Part shown: piece by piece, positions 22,411 to 30,572 of the stretch
How the letters are laid out: every line of letters starts with the position of its first letter
Position numbering within the stretch: the stretch's first letter is position 1
Origin: Desulfovibrio sp. MES5
Lineage (GTDB): Bacteria > Desulfobacterota > Desulfovibrionia > Desulfovibrionales > Desulfovibrionaceae
Direction of reading: 5' to 3'
Assembly (NCBI RefSeq): GCF_002237645.1
Contig: NZ_MJUZ01000048.1
Location: forward strand, 1 to 64,000
Length of the DNA stretch: 64,000 nucleotides
Made by a program: the position numbers and the translations under genes
The notes under the pieces: generated by a model
What the model saw: only the letters and a program-made list of their open reading frames with translations
Told to the model about the DNA's origin: nothing
Databases searched by the model: none

Positions 22411-23961
22411 ATGTTGATGCGCCGTTTACTATTTCTTACCCCCGCACAAGCCGTAACAACGGTCTTTCCTTCATTGCGCGACGCCGGATATGAACTTGGT
22501 ATTGCTGAAAATCTCAAGGGAGCTTCAGTCTTTATCCGCAAATCCGGCCCCGGCATTATTTTTGCGCGTCCCTCCCTGCCCGGCTTCAGGGTTGAAGATC
22601 TTCTGGCCGTGGGTGCTGAAGACCCCAATTTTCCTCCTGTCATCGTCATTACGGACAAGGGCACGGCTGAGGAAGCCGAACGCCTCATGAGTCTCGGAGC
22701 CAGGGATTACTGGCTTGAGCCTCTTGATGTGGAGCGCATTGTGGCCGTGGCCCGGTCCCTAGGCAACGGGGCGACGATTCGTAAGGCGGCTCCGCCCTCC
22801 TCCACCCTTGGCGGCCGCAAACCCCATTACGTGGGCACCGGGGGGCCACGCATCGTGGGCAGACACCCGGCCATGACCAGGGTTCTGCAACTGGCGCGTC
22901 AGGTGGCTGGTTCGCGCGCCACGGTGCTTATTACCGGCGAATCGGGCACAGGCAAGGAAATGTTCGCCCGGTATCTGCATGCCATGAGCAAACGCGCCGA
23001 CAAGGCCTTTGTGGCCGTCAACTGCGCCGCTCTGCCAGAGCATTTGCTTGAGAGCGAACTTTTCGGGCATGAAAAGGGCGCCTTCACAGGGGCCATTGCG
23101 CGCAAGCCCGGCAAATTTGAATTGGCCGACGGCGGTACCCTGCTGCTGGACGAAATTTCTGAAATGGACATGGCCCTGCAGGCCAAGCTCTTGCGCGTGC
23201 TTCAGGAGGGCGAGATCGACCGCGTCGGCGGCACGGAAACCCTCAAGGTGGACGTGCGCGTGCTCGCCACCACAAACCGCGACCTGGAAGACTGGGTCAA
23301 GCAGGGCAAATTCCGTCAGGACCTGTATTTCAGGCTGAACGTCATTCCCCTGCGCCTGCCTTCATTGCGGGAACGCAGCGAGGATGTGCTGGAACTGGCC
23401 CACTTTTTTATGGACATGTACGTGCGCGAGTATGAGTTGCAGCAGACGGGCCTGTCCCAGAGCGCCATTGACTGGCTGCGCGACTATGACTTTCCCGGCA
23501 ATGTGCGCGAACTGCAAAACCTGATGGAGCGCGCGGTGCTTCTGGCCAATGGCCGCCCGGTGGAACCGCGCCATTTTCTGCTCGAAAATGACGACTGGCC
23601 GCTGTTTGAAGAAGACGAAGCGGAATTTGCCCCTGACGCAAGCAACTGCGACGACGGCACAGACGCCGCGTTGGCGGGTCTGGACAGCGCGTACGCGGTA
23701 AATGGTCAGGCAGCCCCGTCCGAGGGCTCCAGCGGCGTTCAGGACGCTCTCAGGAGCCTGAACCAAAGTTCGGGCGACAGCGCCATGGCGTCAGGCGGCG
23801 CGGTCATCCCCCTGCACGAGATGGAGCGCATCATGATTCTCAAGGGGCTGGAGGCCACATCGGGCAACAGAACGCAGGCCGCAGACCTTTTGGGCATTTC
23901 AGTGCGCACCTTGCGCAACAAGCTCAACGAGTACCGCGCAGCGGGGCATCCCATCGACTGA
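22411..23961 (+). CDS. Sigma-54-dependent activator with receiver-like domain
   Basis: A 516-residue bacterial enhancer-binding protein. The N-terminal about 120 residues resemble a response-regulator receiver, but the phospho-acceptor Asp is absent: FARPSLPG stands where LLDxxLPG is expected. The AAA+ domain (about 145-390) has Walker A GESGTGKE, the sigma-54-contacting GAFTGA loop, and Walker B LLLDEISE. After an acidic linker, a Fis-type helix-turn-helix (TQAADLLGISVRTLRNKLNEY) ends the protein. It resembles flagellar FlrC/FleQ-type regulators lacking phosphorylation control, but no flagellar genes are nearby. Its targets are unknown; the neighbouring larB is divergent. The ribosome site is weak. 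Confidence 0.85.
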   Translation: MLMRRLLFLTPAQAVTTVFPSLRDAGYELGIAENLKGASVFIRKSGPGIIFARPSLPGFRVEDLLAVGAEDPNFPPVIVITDKGTAEEAERLMSLGARDYWLEPLDVERIVAVARSLGNGATIRKAAPPSSTLGGRKPHYVGTGGPRIVGRHPAMTRVLQLARQVAGSRATVLITGESGTGKEMFARYLHAMSKRADKAFVAVNCAALPEHLLESELFGHEKGAFTGAIARKPGKFELADGGTLLLDEISEMDMALQAKLLRVLQEGEIDRVGGTETLKVDVRVLATTNRDLEDWVKQGKFRQDLYFRLNVIPLRLPSLRERSEDVLELAHFFMDMYVREYELQQTGLSQSAIDWLRDYDFPGNVRELQNLMERAVLLANGRPVEPRHFLLENDDWPLFEEDEAEFAPDASNCDDGTDAALAGLDSAYAVNGQAAPSEGSSGVQDALRSLNQSSGDSAMASGGAVIPLHEMERIMILKGLEATSGNRTQAADLLGISVRTLRNKLNEYRAAGHPID

Positions 23962-24342
23962 TTTGGGATGGCGGAACTTGCACGGCGATTTTGCAGGCTT
24001 TTTGAAGCTCTTTTATTGCATAAAAATTGCGTGCGCCGACCTTACTGGCCGCGTCAGCGGTTGGGCGCTATGCGAGATCGTGAAGTACTGCGCCTGCAAT
24101 TTTCCGGGTTGGACAGCGATAGAGCCATTTTAACTTTGAAAAAATGTAAATGCTCTGGCGCAGCGCAAAAGTGCAGCGCGCTACAATGTGGCGTGGATTT
24201 TGCCGAAAATCGCATTTTTCGGCAGAATGACAACTTTGAAATGTGAAGCATTTCGAAGTTGATCTGGTCTGGGCGGAAAATCTCTCAGTCAGGCGTGACC
24301 CCCAATTTTACATTCGCAGCGGCCCATGCAGGGCTGCTGAAA
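23962..24342. other. Intergenic region containing B-family repeat
   Basis: There is no supported gene between the regulator and the terminator of the beta-hydroxyacid dehydrogenase gene. Most of it (24110-24275) is a dispersed repeat described separately. Confidence 0.5.
24110..24275 (-). repeat. Dispersed intergenic repeat, copy B1
   Basis: Read on the minus strand, this sequence aligns with the + strand at 53413-53556. Shared blocks are AGATCAACTTCG, TTCTGCCGAAAA, TGCGATTTT and ATCCAC, then a GC-rich centre and TTTCAAAG near the end. It contains a 9-of-10-bp hairpin (CTTTGAAATG / CATTTCGAAG) at 24236-24260. Confidence 0.7.
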
Positions 24343-24388
24343 AGTTTGTGGCCTCCAGGTGCTTGGTATTCCAACACCCGGAGGCCAC
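24343..24388 (-). terminator. Terminator of the dehydrogenase operon
   Basis: GTGGCCTCC (24348-24356) pairs with GGAGGCCAC (24380-24388), and GGTG and TTGG inside pair with CACC and CCAA. On the minus strand the stem is followed by AAACTTTTC. It begins about 30 bases past the stop at 24419. Confidence 0.75.
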
Positions 24389-24418
24389 GGTCGTAAAAGA
24401 AGCCTGTTTAGCTATACG

Positions 24419-25276
24419 CTATTTGATAACCTTGAATACAGCATTGCAGTCTTCCTGACCATATCCTGCCGCGCTGGCCTCTTTGTAAACAGCCAGGGCC
24501 GATTCTATACCCGTGAGGTCAAGACCCCAGGCCCGCGCCATTTCGCAGCCAAGACGCACGTCTTTAAGAGCCAGATCAAGACCAAAACGGTTTGCGAAGT
24601 CGCCCTGAGCGATCCAGGGGCCGCGCACGTCCATCTGGAAGCTGCGCGCGCCGGTGTCGCTGAGCAGGGTAAGCAGCTGCCCCAGGTCCATGCCGGATTT
24701 TTCGCCCAGGCGAAGACCTTCGGCCAGGATCACAAGGTTGCTCATGCCAATCATGTTGCTGATAAGTTTAACGGCGCAGGCCGCATCGGCAGTGCCAACA
24801 TAGTTGGGAATGCCGATGATTTTGAACACGTCTTCCAGCTTCTTTATGGCTTCCTGATTGCCGCCAATGAACATGGGTTCTTCGCCCTTTTCGCATTGAG
24901 CGGGTGTTTTGCCCAGGGTGCACTGGATGTAGGCCACGCCGGACTGCGCGCCTTCTTCAGCCAGGATAGCGGCTGTTGTGGGGTCAATGGTGGAAAGCTC
25001 CACATGAATGGCCCCTTTTTTCATGATCTTGTATAGTCCCTTGTTGCCGCGCATGATGCCCATGACATGCTGCGGCAGCGGGAGAGACGTGAACAGCACA
25101 TCGCAGGAAGCCAAGTCTTCAAGGGCTGCAGCGGCCTTGCCCGTGGACCCGACTGCCAGGGTACGTTCCACGGCATCTTTGGAAAGGTCATATACCAAAA
25201 CGGACTTGCCGCCACGAATAAGATTGCGGCACACAGGGCCACCCATGAGGCCCACGCCGATGAATCCAAACTGCAT
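24419..25276 (-). CDS. Beta-hydroxyacid dehydrogenase; candidate DHPS dehydrogenase
   Basis: A 285-residue NAD(P)-dependent dehydrogenase of the 3-hydroxyisobutyrate dehydrogenase family, which includes the sulfolactaldehyde reductase YihU. The Rossmann motif is GFIGVGLMGGP (4-14), the catalytic Lys is in CAVKLISNMIG (about K170), and Asn174 follows. The substrate loop (CTLGKTPAQCEKG, about 119-131) is not the usual DAPVSGG. It is closer to YihU's GRT loop, with Lys123 where YihU (from memory) has a sulfonate-binding Arg. The ATG at 25276 has AAAGGAG upstream and replaces a longer start. It lies 82 bases after the aldehyde dehydrogenase gene. The reaction, DHPS to sulfolactaldehyde, is an inference. 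Confidence 0.8.
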   Translation of the reverse strand: MQFGFIGVGLMGGPVCRNLIRGGKSVLVYDLSKDAVERTLAVGSTGKAAAALEDLASCDVLFTSLPLPQHVMGIMRGNKGLYKIMKKGAIHVELSTIDPTTAAILAEEGAQSGVAYIQCTLGKTPAQCEKGEEPMFIGGNQEAIKKLEDVFKIIGIPNYVGTADAACAVKLISNMIGMSNLVILAEGLRLGEKSGMDLGQLLTLLSDTGARSFQMDVRGPWIAQGDFANRFGLDLALKDVRLGCEMARAWGLDLTGIESALAVYKEASAAGYGQEDCNAVFKVIK

Positions 25277-25358
25277 ATGAAACTCCTTTGGAAGTATGGA
25301 CAGGATAATGACTACGGATGGCTGCGCGCGCAGTTCATCCTGAGACAGAATCAATCAA

Positions 25359-26819
25359 TTACGCGCCAATGCCACCCATGAGAACATAACGGGTTTCCAT
25401 AAAGTCCAGCAGGCCTTCGCGGCCGCCTTCGCGCCCGGTTCCGCTTTCCTTCACCCCGCCAAAGGGCGCTTCCGCCAGAGCCAGAGCGGCATCGTTCACG
25501 CCGCAGAGGCCGTATTCCAAAGCTTCGGGTATACGCCAGGCACGACTCAGATTCTGGGTAAATACATAAGAGGCCAAACCAAAAGGCGTATCGTTGGCCA
25601 GCTCAACGGCCTCTGCTTCTGATGCAAAGGTCATGATGGGAGCGATGGGGCCAAAGATTTCTTCGTGGAAAATACGCATTTCCCGTGTCATGCCAGTGAG
25701 CACGGTGGGCTCAAAGAAGTTGCCGCCCAAAGCATGGCGTTTGCCGCCCAGCAGGATTTTCGCGCCCTTGCTCACGGCGTCCGCCAGCAGTGCTTCGCAG
25801 TGCTCCACAGCGCTCTGGTTGATCAGGGGGCCGACCTCTACGTTGTCTTCAAAGCCATCGCCCACCCTGAGGGTTTTGAACCGTTCCACAAGCCCAGTCA
25901 CAAAATCCTGTGCGATGCCTTCCTGCACGAGGATACGGTTGGTGCTGATGCAGGTCTGGCCTGCATTACGGATTTTGCTGCCGTAAGCGCAGTTGAGGGT
26001 AAGGGCCAGGTCGGCATCGTCAAAAACCACAAAGGGAGCGTTGCCGCCCAGTTCCATCGAAACGCGCTTCATGGTCTGCGCGGTCTGAGCGGTCAATTTT
26101 TTGCCCACTTCAGTGGAGCCGGTAAAGGTAACCTTGCGCACCTTCACGTTGGAGGCCATTTCTCCAGCCATGACGCTGGCAGAACCGGTGAGCACGTTGA
26201 ACACGCCTGCGGGGAAACCAGCCCTGTGCGCCAGTTCCGCCAGAGCCAGAGCCGAGTATGGCGTGGCCGAAGCGGGCTTTACAAGAACGGGGCAGCCGGC
26301 GGCCAGCGCCGGGGCGGTCTTGCGGGTAATCATGGACATGGGGAAGTTCCAGGGCGTAATGGCGAAAACCACGCCCACAGGCTGGTGATGCGTGATGGGG
26401 CGTATGCCTTTGCGCGGCGCGGGGATCACATCACCATAGGTACGGCGGCATTCTTCGGCGTACCAGGGGATGTAGGACGAACCCAGAGCGATTTCACCCA
26501 GAGATTCCGCCACAGGCTTGCCCTGCTCATAGGAAAGAATACGGGCCAGATCCTGTTTGTTTTCCTGGATGAGGTCGTTCCATTTTATCAGGTAAGCCCC
26601 GCGTTCCTTGGGCGTGAGCGCGCGCCATCCTGCCCAGGCGGCTTCGGCGGCGTCAATGGCGCGCCGGGTTTCCGCAGCGCCGAACTTCGGCACAGAGCCG
26701 ATGATTTCACCCTTGGACGGATTGTCTACCTTGATGACGGACTTGTCGTCCGCATCAATCCATTGGCCGTTCACATAGCATTGTTCCCGAAACAAGGAAG
26801 GATCATTAAGCGTCAACAT
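25359..26819 (-). CDS. Aldehyde dehydrogenase, GabD-like; candidate sulfolactaldehyde dehydrogenase
   Basis: A 486-residue NAD(P)-dependent aldehyde dehydrogenase closest in pattern to succinate-semialdehyde dehydrogenases. It shows PWNFPMSM (cofactor and substrate region), FTGSTEVGKK (nucleotide-binding), MELGGNAPFVV with the general-base Glu (about 254), and the catalytic Cys in NAGQTCIST (about 288). GabD-type enzymes are known to serve as sulfolactaldehyde dehydrogenases (SlaB) in sulfoquinovose and DHPS degradation, which fits this cluster. Succinate semialdehyde itself cannot be excluded from sequence. The start has AGGAGAG upstream, and it leads a two-gene unit with the beta-hydroxyacid dehydrogenase. 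Confidence 0.85.
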   Translation of the reverse strand: MLTLNDPSLFREQCYVNGQWIDADDKSVIKVDNPSKGEIIGSVPKFGAAETRRAIDAAEAAWAGWRALTPKERGAYLIKWNDLIQENKQDLARILSYEQGKPVAESLGEIALGSSYIPWYAEECRRTYGDVIPAPRKGIRPITHHQPVGVVFAITPWNFPMSMITRKTAPALAAGCPVLVKPASATPYSALALAELAHRAGFPAGVFNVLTGSASVMAGEMASNVKVRKVTFTGSTEVGKKLTAQTAQTMKRVSMELGGNAPFVVFDDADLALTLNCAYGSKIRNAGQTCISTNRILVQEGIAQDFVTGLVERFKTLRVGDGFEDNVEVGPLINQSAVEHCEALLADAVSKGAKILLGGKRHALGGNFFEPTVLTGMTREMRIFHEEIFGPIAPIMTFASEAEAVELANDTPFGLASYVFTQNLSRAWRIPEALEYGLCGVNDAALALAEAPFGGVKESGTGREGGREGLLDFMETRYVLMGGIGA

Positions 26820-26974
26820 TAAAGCTCTCCTGATTTTGTCGCATGGGAGTTATTTCCCGATGCATAGTGGGTAACGACTTGTTAGAGAAGGCGACACCTA
26901 AAATATAACCTGTTTTAAATTTTGCAGACGCCAGATTCAGCGTCATGTCGTGTTCATCGTAGATTTATCCATTG

Positions 26975-26989
26975 CATCTGCTGCAGATG
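26975..26989. promoter_or_regulatory. 15-bp palindrome, possible operator
   Basis: A perfect 7-bp inverted repeat around a central T, about 155 bases upstream of the aldehyde dehydrogenase start. No known operator matches it; the role is inferred from symmetry and position only. Confidence 0.35.
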
Positions 26990-27133
26990 AACCTGCTAAT
27001 GCAGTTTAAAGTTAACACGATCAGTTTCTACGGCTTTTTCATGAAAGGCGTCTTTGCGTCTTATAGAAAAAAATGGAGTGGCATGGGTCAGCACGGCCAA
27101 TCATCACAGGTGTTTTCAAATGAAACCCTATAT

Positions 27134-27164
27134 GTTTGGCACTTCCGTAGTGGTAGTGCCAAAC
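27134..27164. promoter_or_regulatory. 10-bp inverted repeat, possible operator
   Basis: GTTTGGCACT and its complement with an 11-base spacer. The TTTGGCAC half resembles a sigma-54 -24 element, but no matching -12 GC sits at the right distance on either strand. An activator site or stem-loop is more likely. Confidence 0.35.
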
Positions 27165-27274
27165 ACCGTGGCAGGGTCGCCCGCAAGGAGCGCTGTGATA
27201 AAGGGTGCCCGAACCGTTTTTAGACGCCTGCATCATGATCTGCATCCGTGTCACCTACAGGAGGTCTGATCTGT

Positions 27275-27299
27275 TATGCGTGCGCCATACGCACGCATA
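27275..27299 (-). terminator. Stem-loop at the end of the importer operon
   Basis: A perfect 10-bp stem (TATGCGTGCG / CGCACGCATA) with a 5-base loop, just past the stop of the last importer gene. It lacks a T-run, so it may stabilise or process the mRNA rather than terminate it by itself. Confidence 0.45.
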
Positions 27300-27305
27300 G
27301 CCGCA

Positions 27306-28079
27306 CTACCACCATTTGATGCTCTCTGTGACGTAATCCCGCAAAGCCACAAACTTGGGGTCATCGAACTGCCGGGGATGCGGCAGATCGACAATGACTT
27401 CTTCCTTGATGGTCGAAGGCTTTGGAGAAAGTATGAGTATCCTTTCTGCCAGATACACGGCTTCTTCAATATTATGCGTAATAAAGGCCACCGTGCTGCC
27501 AAGCTCTTTCCAGATGCGCATGAGCTCGTCTTCAAGGTAGTAGCGCAGCTTCACGTCCAGTTGCCCGTAGGGTTCATCCATGAGCAACAGGTCGGGGTTG
27601 ATGGCGAAATTTCTAGCAATAACTACGCGTTGCTCCATACTGGCGGAAAGCTGCTGCGGATAGTAGGTGCGGTACTTGGTAAGGCCCACGATATCCAGCA
27701 TGCGCTCAACGCGCTTTTCAATCTCATCTTCCGGCAGGCGTTTGATGCGCAATCCGAAACGGATATTGTCTTCCACTGTGAGCCAGGGAATGGCTGAAAC
27801 CTCCTGAAACACAAAGGCGATATTGTGAACATGCGGGTCGGCGGGTATGCCGTCCACGTCGATGGTTCCTTCTGTTATGGGGATGAAACGTGACAGGCAG
27901 TTGAGAAACGTGGTTTTGCCACAGCCTGTTGGTCCCACAATACAGAGGAGTTCACCCTTGTAGATGTCGAAGTTGATGTTATCGAGAACCAGCAGGTCTC
28001 CGTATTTTTTTGTCAGGTTTTTCACCGAGACCTTGACTTCTCGTTTTGCTGCGTACGCTGATTTTCTATCGGCGGTCAT
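27306..28079 (-). CDS. ABC importer ATPase 1 (SsuB/TauB family, degenerate signature)
   Basis: A 257-residue nucleotide-binding subunit of a nitrate/sulfonate/taurine-type importer. Walker A is GPTGCGKTT (49-57), the Q-loop Gln is about 92, Walker B is LLLMDE (164-169), and the switch His is His202 (ITHN). The ABC signature, normally LSGGM/Q, is LSASM (144-148; bases 27636-27650), so both signature glycines are lost. The adjacent second ATPase has the reverse pattern, with an intact signature and no switch His. Together they would form one consensus and one degenerate ATP site. It ends the five-gene importer block, nine bases after the second ATPase. Confidence 0.88.
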   Translation of the reverse strand: MTADRKSAYAAKREVKVSVKNLTKKYGDLLVLDNINFDIYKGELLCIVGPTGCGKTTFLNCLSRFIPITEGTIDVDGIPADPHVHNIAFVFQEVSAIPWLTVEDNIRFGLRIKRLPEDEIEKRVERMLDIVGLTKYRTYYPQQLSASMEQRVVIARNFAINPDLLLMDEPYGQLDVKLRYYLEDELMRIWKELGSTVAFITHNIEEAVYLAERILILSPKPSTIKEEVIVDLPHPRQFDDPKFVALRDYVTESIKWW

Positions 28080-28088
28080 ATCTAACTC

Positions 28089-28859
28089 CTAGAGGACAAG
28101 GTCGGTGTCTTCGGAAATCTGCTTGCGCAGGGTCAAAAAGTCCGGATGCGTATAAGCCCTGGGCACGGGGATGGTGATGTTGTGTTCAGTCTTGATCCTG
28201 CCTGGCAGGGCAGACATGATGACCACGCGGTCCCCCAGATAAATGGCTTCTTCAATATTGTTCGTCACAAAGCAGACCGTGCGTTTTTCCTTTTCCCATA
28301 TGAGACGCAGTTCTTTTTCCATGGCGTACCGCGTCTGCGCATCCAGAGCCCCGAAGGGTTCGTCCATGAGCAGGATGTCCGGGTCGCTGGCATAGGCGCG
28401 GGCAATGCCGACGCGTTGCTTCATGCCGCCGGAAAGCTCTGCCGGATAGGATTTTTCAAAGCCCTGCAGACCCACAAGGTCGATATAGTGGCGGGCCACT
28501 TCCATACGCTGCTTTAGTGGCACTCCGCGTATGGTCAGGCCAAAGGCCACGTTTTGCAGCACGGTTTTCCAGGGGAAAAGCGCGTAGCGCTGGAACACCA
28601 TGCCCCTGTCCGGCCCCGGGCCGGTAATGGGTTTGTTGTTGATAAGAATGGACCCCTGCGTCGGTTCTATGAGCCCGGCAATACAATTGAGAAGAACTGT
28701 TTTGCCGCTCTGACCCGGGCCAAGGATGACCAAAAATTCGTTCTTGTACACTTCAAGAGAAACGGCGTTCAGCACATGAAGCAATTTTTTCTGTCCAGGC
28801 ACATGAAAGGTTTTGGAGATACCTTTACATGCGATTTTAACTTCTCTGTCCTCACTCAT
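28089..28859 (-). CDS. ABC importer ATPase 2 (SsuB/TauB family, switch His replaced)
   Basis: A 256-residue ATPase homologous to its neighbour. Walker A is GPGQSGKT (47-54), the Q-loop is VFQ (88-90), the signature is an intact LSGGM (142-146), and Walker B ILLMDE ends with Glu167. The H-loop His is replaced by Asn200 (FVTNNIEEA; codon AAC, bases 28260-28262). That His normally positions the gamma-phosphate. Its start overlaps the permease stop by four bases (ATGA), so translation is coupled. It probably heterodimerises with ATPase 1, because two different permeases are also encoded. Confidence 0.88.
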   Translation of the reverse strand: MSEDREVKIACKGISKTFHVPGQKKLLHVLNAVSLEVYKNEFLVILGPGQSGKTVLLNCIAGLIEPTQGSILINNKPITGPGPDRGMVFQRYALFPWKTVLQNVAFGLTIRGVPLKQRMEVARHYIDLVGLQGFEKSYPAELSGGMKQRVGIARAYASDPDILLMDEPFGALDAQTRYAMEKELRLIWEKEKRTVCFVTNNIEEAIYLGDRVVIMSALPGRIKTEHNITIPVPRAYTHPDFLTLRKQISEDTDLVL

Positions 28860-29635
28860 ACCATTTCACTCCTCCAGGGACAGAGCGCCCGCTCGGCCCC
28901 GCGCAATAAGGCGGCAAGCATCGATCCCACAATGCCGATAAGGATCATTCCCACGAGAATCATTGAGGATTTGTTCAGATCCATCCCTTGGATGATAATA
29001 AAGCCAACGCCTTCGCGCGCTCCGACCATTTCAGCCGCGAGAACGCACATCCAGGCCATGGAAAGCGCGTTTTGCACTCCGGCAAAAATGGAGGGCAGGC
29101 AGGCGGGAACTGCAACATTGAAGAATTGCTGCCGGGGGTTGGCCCCAAAAGACTTGGCGGCATCAATGAGAAGCGGATCAACATAGCGCATGCCGGTGTA
29201 GGAATTGAGCACCATGATAACGAACGCGCCCACAAAGCAGATGAATATCTTTGAGCCTTCGGCCACGCCCAGCCAGAGAATGGCAATGGGTATCCATGCG
29301 ATGGGCGGAATGGGACGGAGCAGTTCGAAAATGGGCGAAACGATTTTGTCGCACACGCGGTTCCAGCCCATCAGCAGACCCAGGGGCAAGCCCAGAGCCA
29401 CGGCCAGGATAAAAGCGATCATAACGCGGCGGAGGCTGTAGCCCACATGACCGAGCAGCGATGTGCCGCCAATAGGCGTTTGTGAAAGGCGCACAAGCTC
29501 ATCCCACACCATCAGGGGAGAGGGCAGAAATTCTTCGCTTACATTGAGAGAGGCCACCTGCCACAGCAGCAAAAAGGCCGCAAAAGAACCAATAGGCGCA
29601 AGCCATTTGGAATTTTTTTTCATAAATGCCTTCAT
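28856..29635 (-). CDS. ABC importer permease 1 (SsuC/TauC family)
   Basis: A 259-residue inner-membrane permease with about six transmembrane helices, the BPD_transp_1 fold. The cytoplasmic EAA-like loop is DAAKSFGANPRQQFFNVAVP, which contacts the ATPase. A shared segment RPIPPIAWIPIAILWLG also occurs in permease 2, so the two are paralogues. It overlaps both neighbours by four bases. Sulfonate as substrate is inferred from family and from adjacent suyAB. Confidence 0.87.
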   Translation of the reverse strand: MKAFMKKNSKWLAPIGSFAAFLLLWQVASLNVSEEFLPSPLMVWDELVRLSQTPIGGTSLLGHVGYSLRRVMIAFILAVALGLPLGLLMGWNRVCDKIVSPIFELLRPIPPIAWIPIAILWLGVAEGSKIFICFVGAFVIMVLNSYTGMRYVDPLLIDAAKSFGANPRQQFFNVAVPACLPSIFAGVQNALSMAWMCVLAAEMVGAREGVGFIIIQGMDLNKSSMILVGMILIGIVGSMLAALLRGAERALCPWRSEMV

Positions 29636-30477
29636 GACAGCCTCCGTGACGAGGCGAAGCGGGCCTCGACCTGAGTGAGAACCCAGGACATAAGAGCGCC
29701 AAGAAAGCCGATGGCAAGCATGCCTACGATAATGATGTCAGGCCTGGCCAGGCGACGCCCCTGCTGGATCATGAATCCCAGACCTTCAGAGGCGGCCAGC
29801 AGTTCGGCAGCCACCAGGGTTGTCCAGGCCGCGTTCAACGAGAGCTTCATTCCTGTGAAAACCATCGGAATGGCTGAAGGAACCCCGATCTTGCGGAAAG
29901 TTTCAAAATTGGACGCGCCGTAGATTTCCGCCACGCGGATAAGCACGGGGTTGGTTAACCTGATGCCCGTGTATGAATTGATCACGCACGGTACAAAGGC
30001 TGCCAGAAAGATGATGAACGCCTTGGCAACCATGCCGATGCCCAGCCAGAGAATGGCGATGGGTATCCAGGCAATGGGAGGGATGGGACGGATGGCATCG
30101 AAAAGAGGGCGAACCAGCAGGTTGACCTTGGGATACCAGCCCATGAAGAGTCCAAGGGGTACGCCAATCACTACAGCGGCCACAAATCCCGTAAGAGCCA
30201 AAGCGAGGCTGGCCAGGGCATGACGCTGTAACAGGGCGCCGTCAGGATTGACGTCACTCAGTTTTTCAAAAAAACCAACAATGACTTCAGAAGGCGGAAC
30301 AAGCTGGTATGGTCCGATGACTTCGAAATAACAGACCAGTTCCCATGCCAGCAGGAACATGAGAAAGCTGACGAAAGAAATCCAGTTTTCTTTGGCTGCA
30401 GTGGCAAAATAATTGGCCTTTTCTATTTCAAGGCTCAAGGTAGCGTTGCCTTGCTCTTTGTTGAGGGGAGGTTGCAT
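29632..30477 (-). CDS. ABC importer permease 2 (SsuC/TauC family)
   Basis: A 281-residue paralogue of permease 1, with a longer cytoplasmic N-terminus (about 30 residues) before the first transmembrane helix. The EAA-like loop is EIYGASNFETFRKIGVPSAI. The gene overlaps permease 1 by four bases and follows the binding-protein gene by 95 bases. Two distinct permeases with two distinct ATPases are unusual in this family, which normally uses homodimers. Confidence 0.87.
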   Translation of the reverse strand: MQPPLNKEQGNATLSLEIEKANYFATAAKENWISFVSFLMFLLAWELVCYFEVIGPYQLVPPSEVIVGFFEKLSDVNPDGALLQRHALASLALALTGFVAAVVIGVPLGLFMGWYPKVNLLVRPLFDAIRPIPPIAWIPIAILWLGIGMVAKAFIIFLAAFVPCVINSYTGIRLTNPVLIRVAEIYGASNFETFRKIGVPSAIPMVFTGMKLSLNAAWTTLVAAELLAASEGLGFMIQQGRRLARPDIIIVGMLAIGFLGALMSWVLTQVEARFASSRRLS

Positions 30478-30572
30478 CTTTACTCCTTTTCCCCGGAGGT
30501 CGCCCCTGTCGGACGACCTCCGGTCCGGTAATTCCGGCTGTGTGTATCAGGGCTGTCGCACTTGAGATAAGG

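Larger units (their letters stand above)
26820..27305. other. Intergenic region with palindromes (promoter of dehydrogenase pair)
   Basis: There is no gene. Three inverted repeats stand out: CATCTGC-T-GCAGATG at 26975-26989; GTTTGGCACT / AGTGCCAAAC with an 11-base loop at 27134-27164; and TATGCGTGCG / CGCACGCATA with a 5-base loop at 27275-27299. The last starts six bases past the importer ATPase stop and may cap that transcript. The first two could be operators. No clear sigma-54 promoter was found here on the minus strand. Confidence 0.55.

Noticed and set aside
26981..26994. GG-N10-GC match upstream of the aldehyde dehydrogenase gene
   Set aside because: Only the spacing fits; neither the -24 (AGGTTC) nor the -12 (GCAGCA) resembles the consensus.
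27134..27164. TTTGGCAC taken as a sigma-54 -24 element
   Set aside because: No GC at the required ten-base distance on either strand. It is kept only as an inverted repeat.
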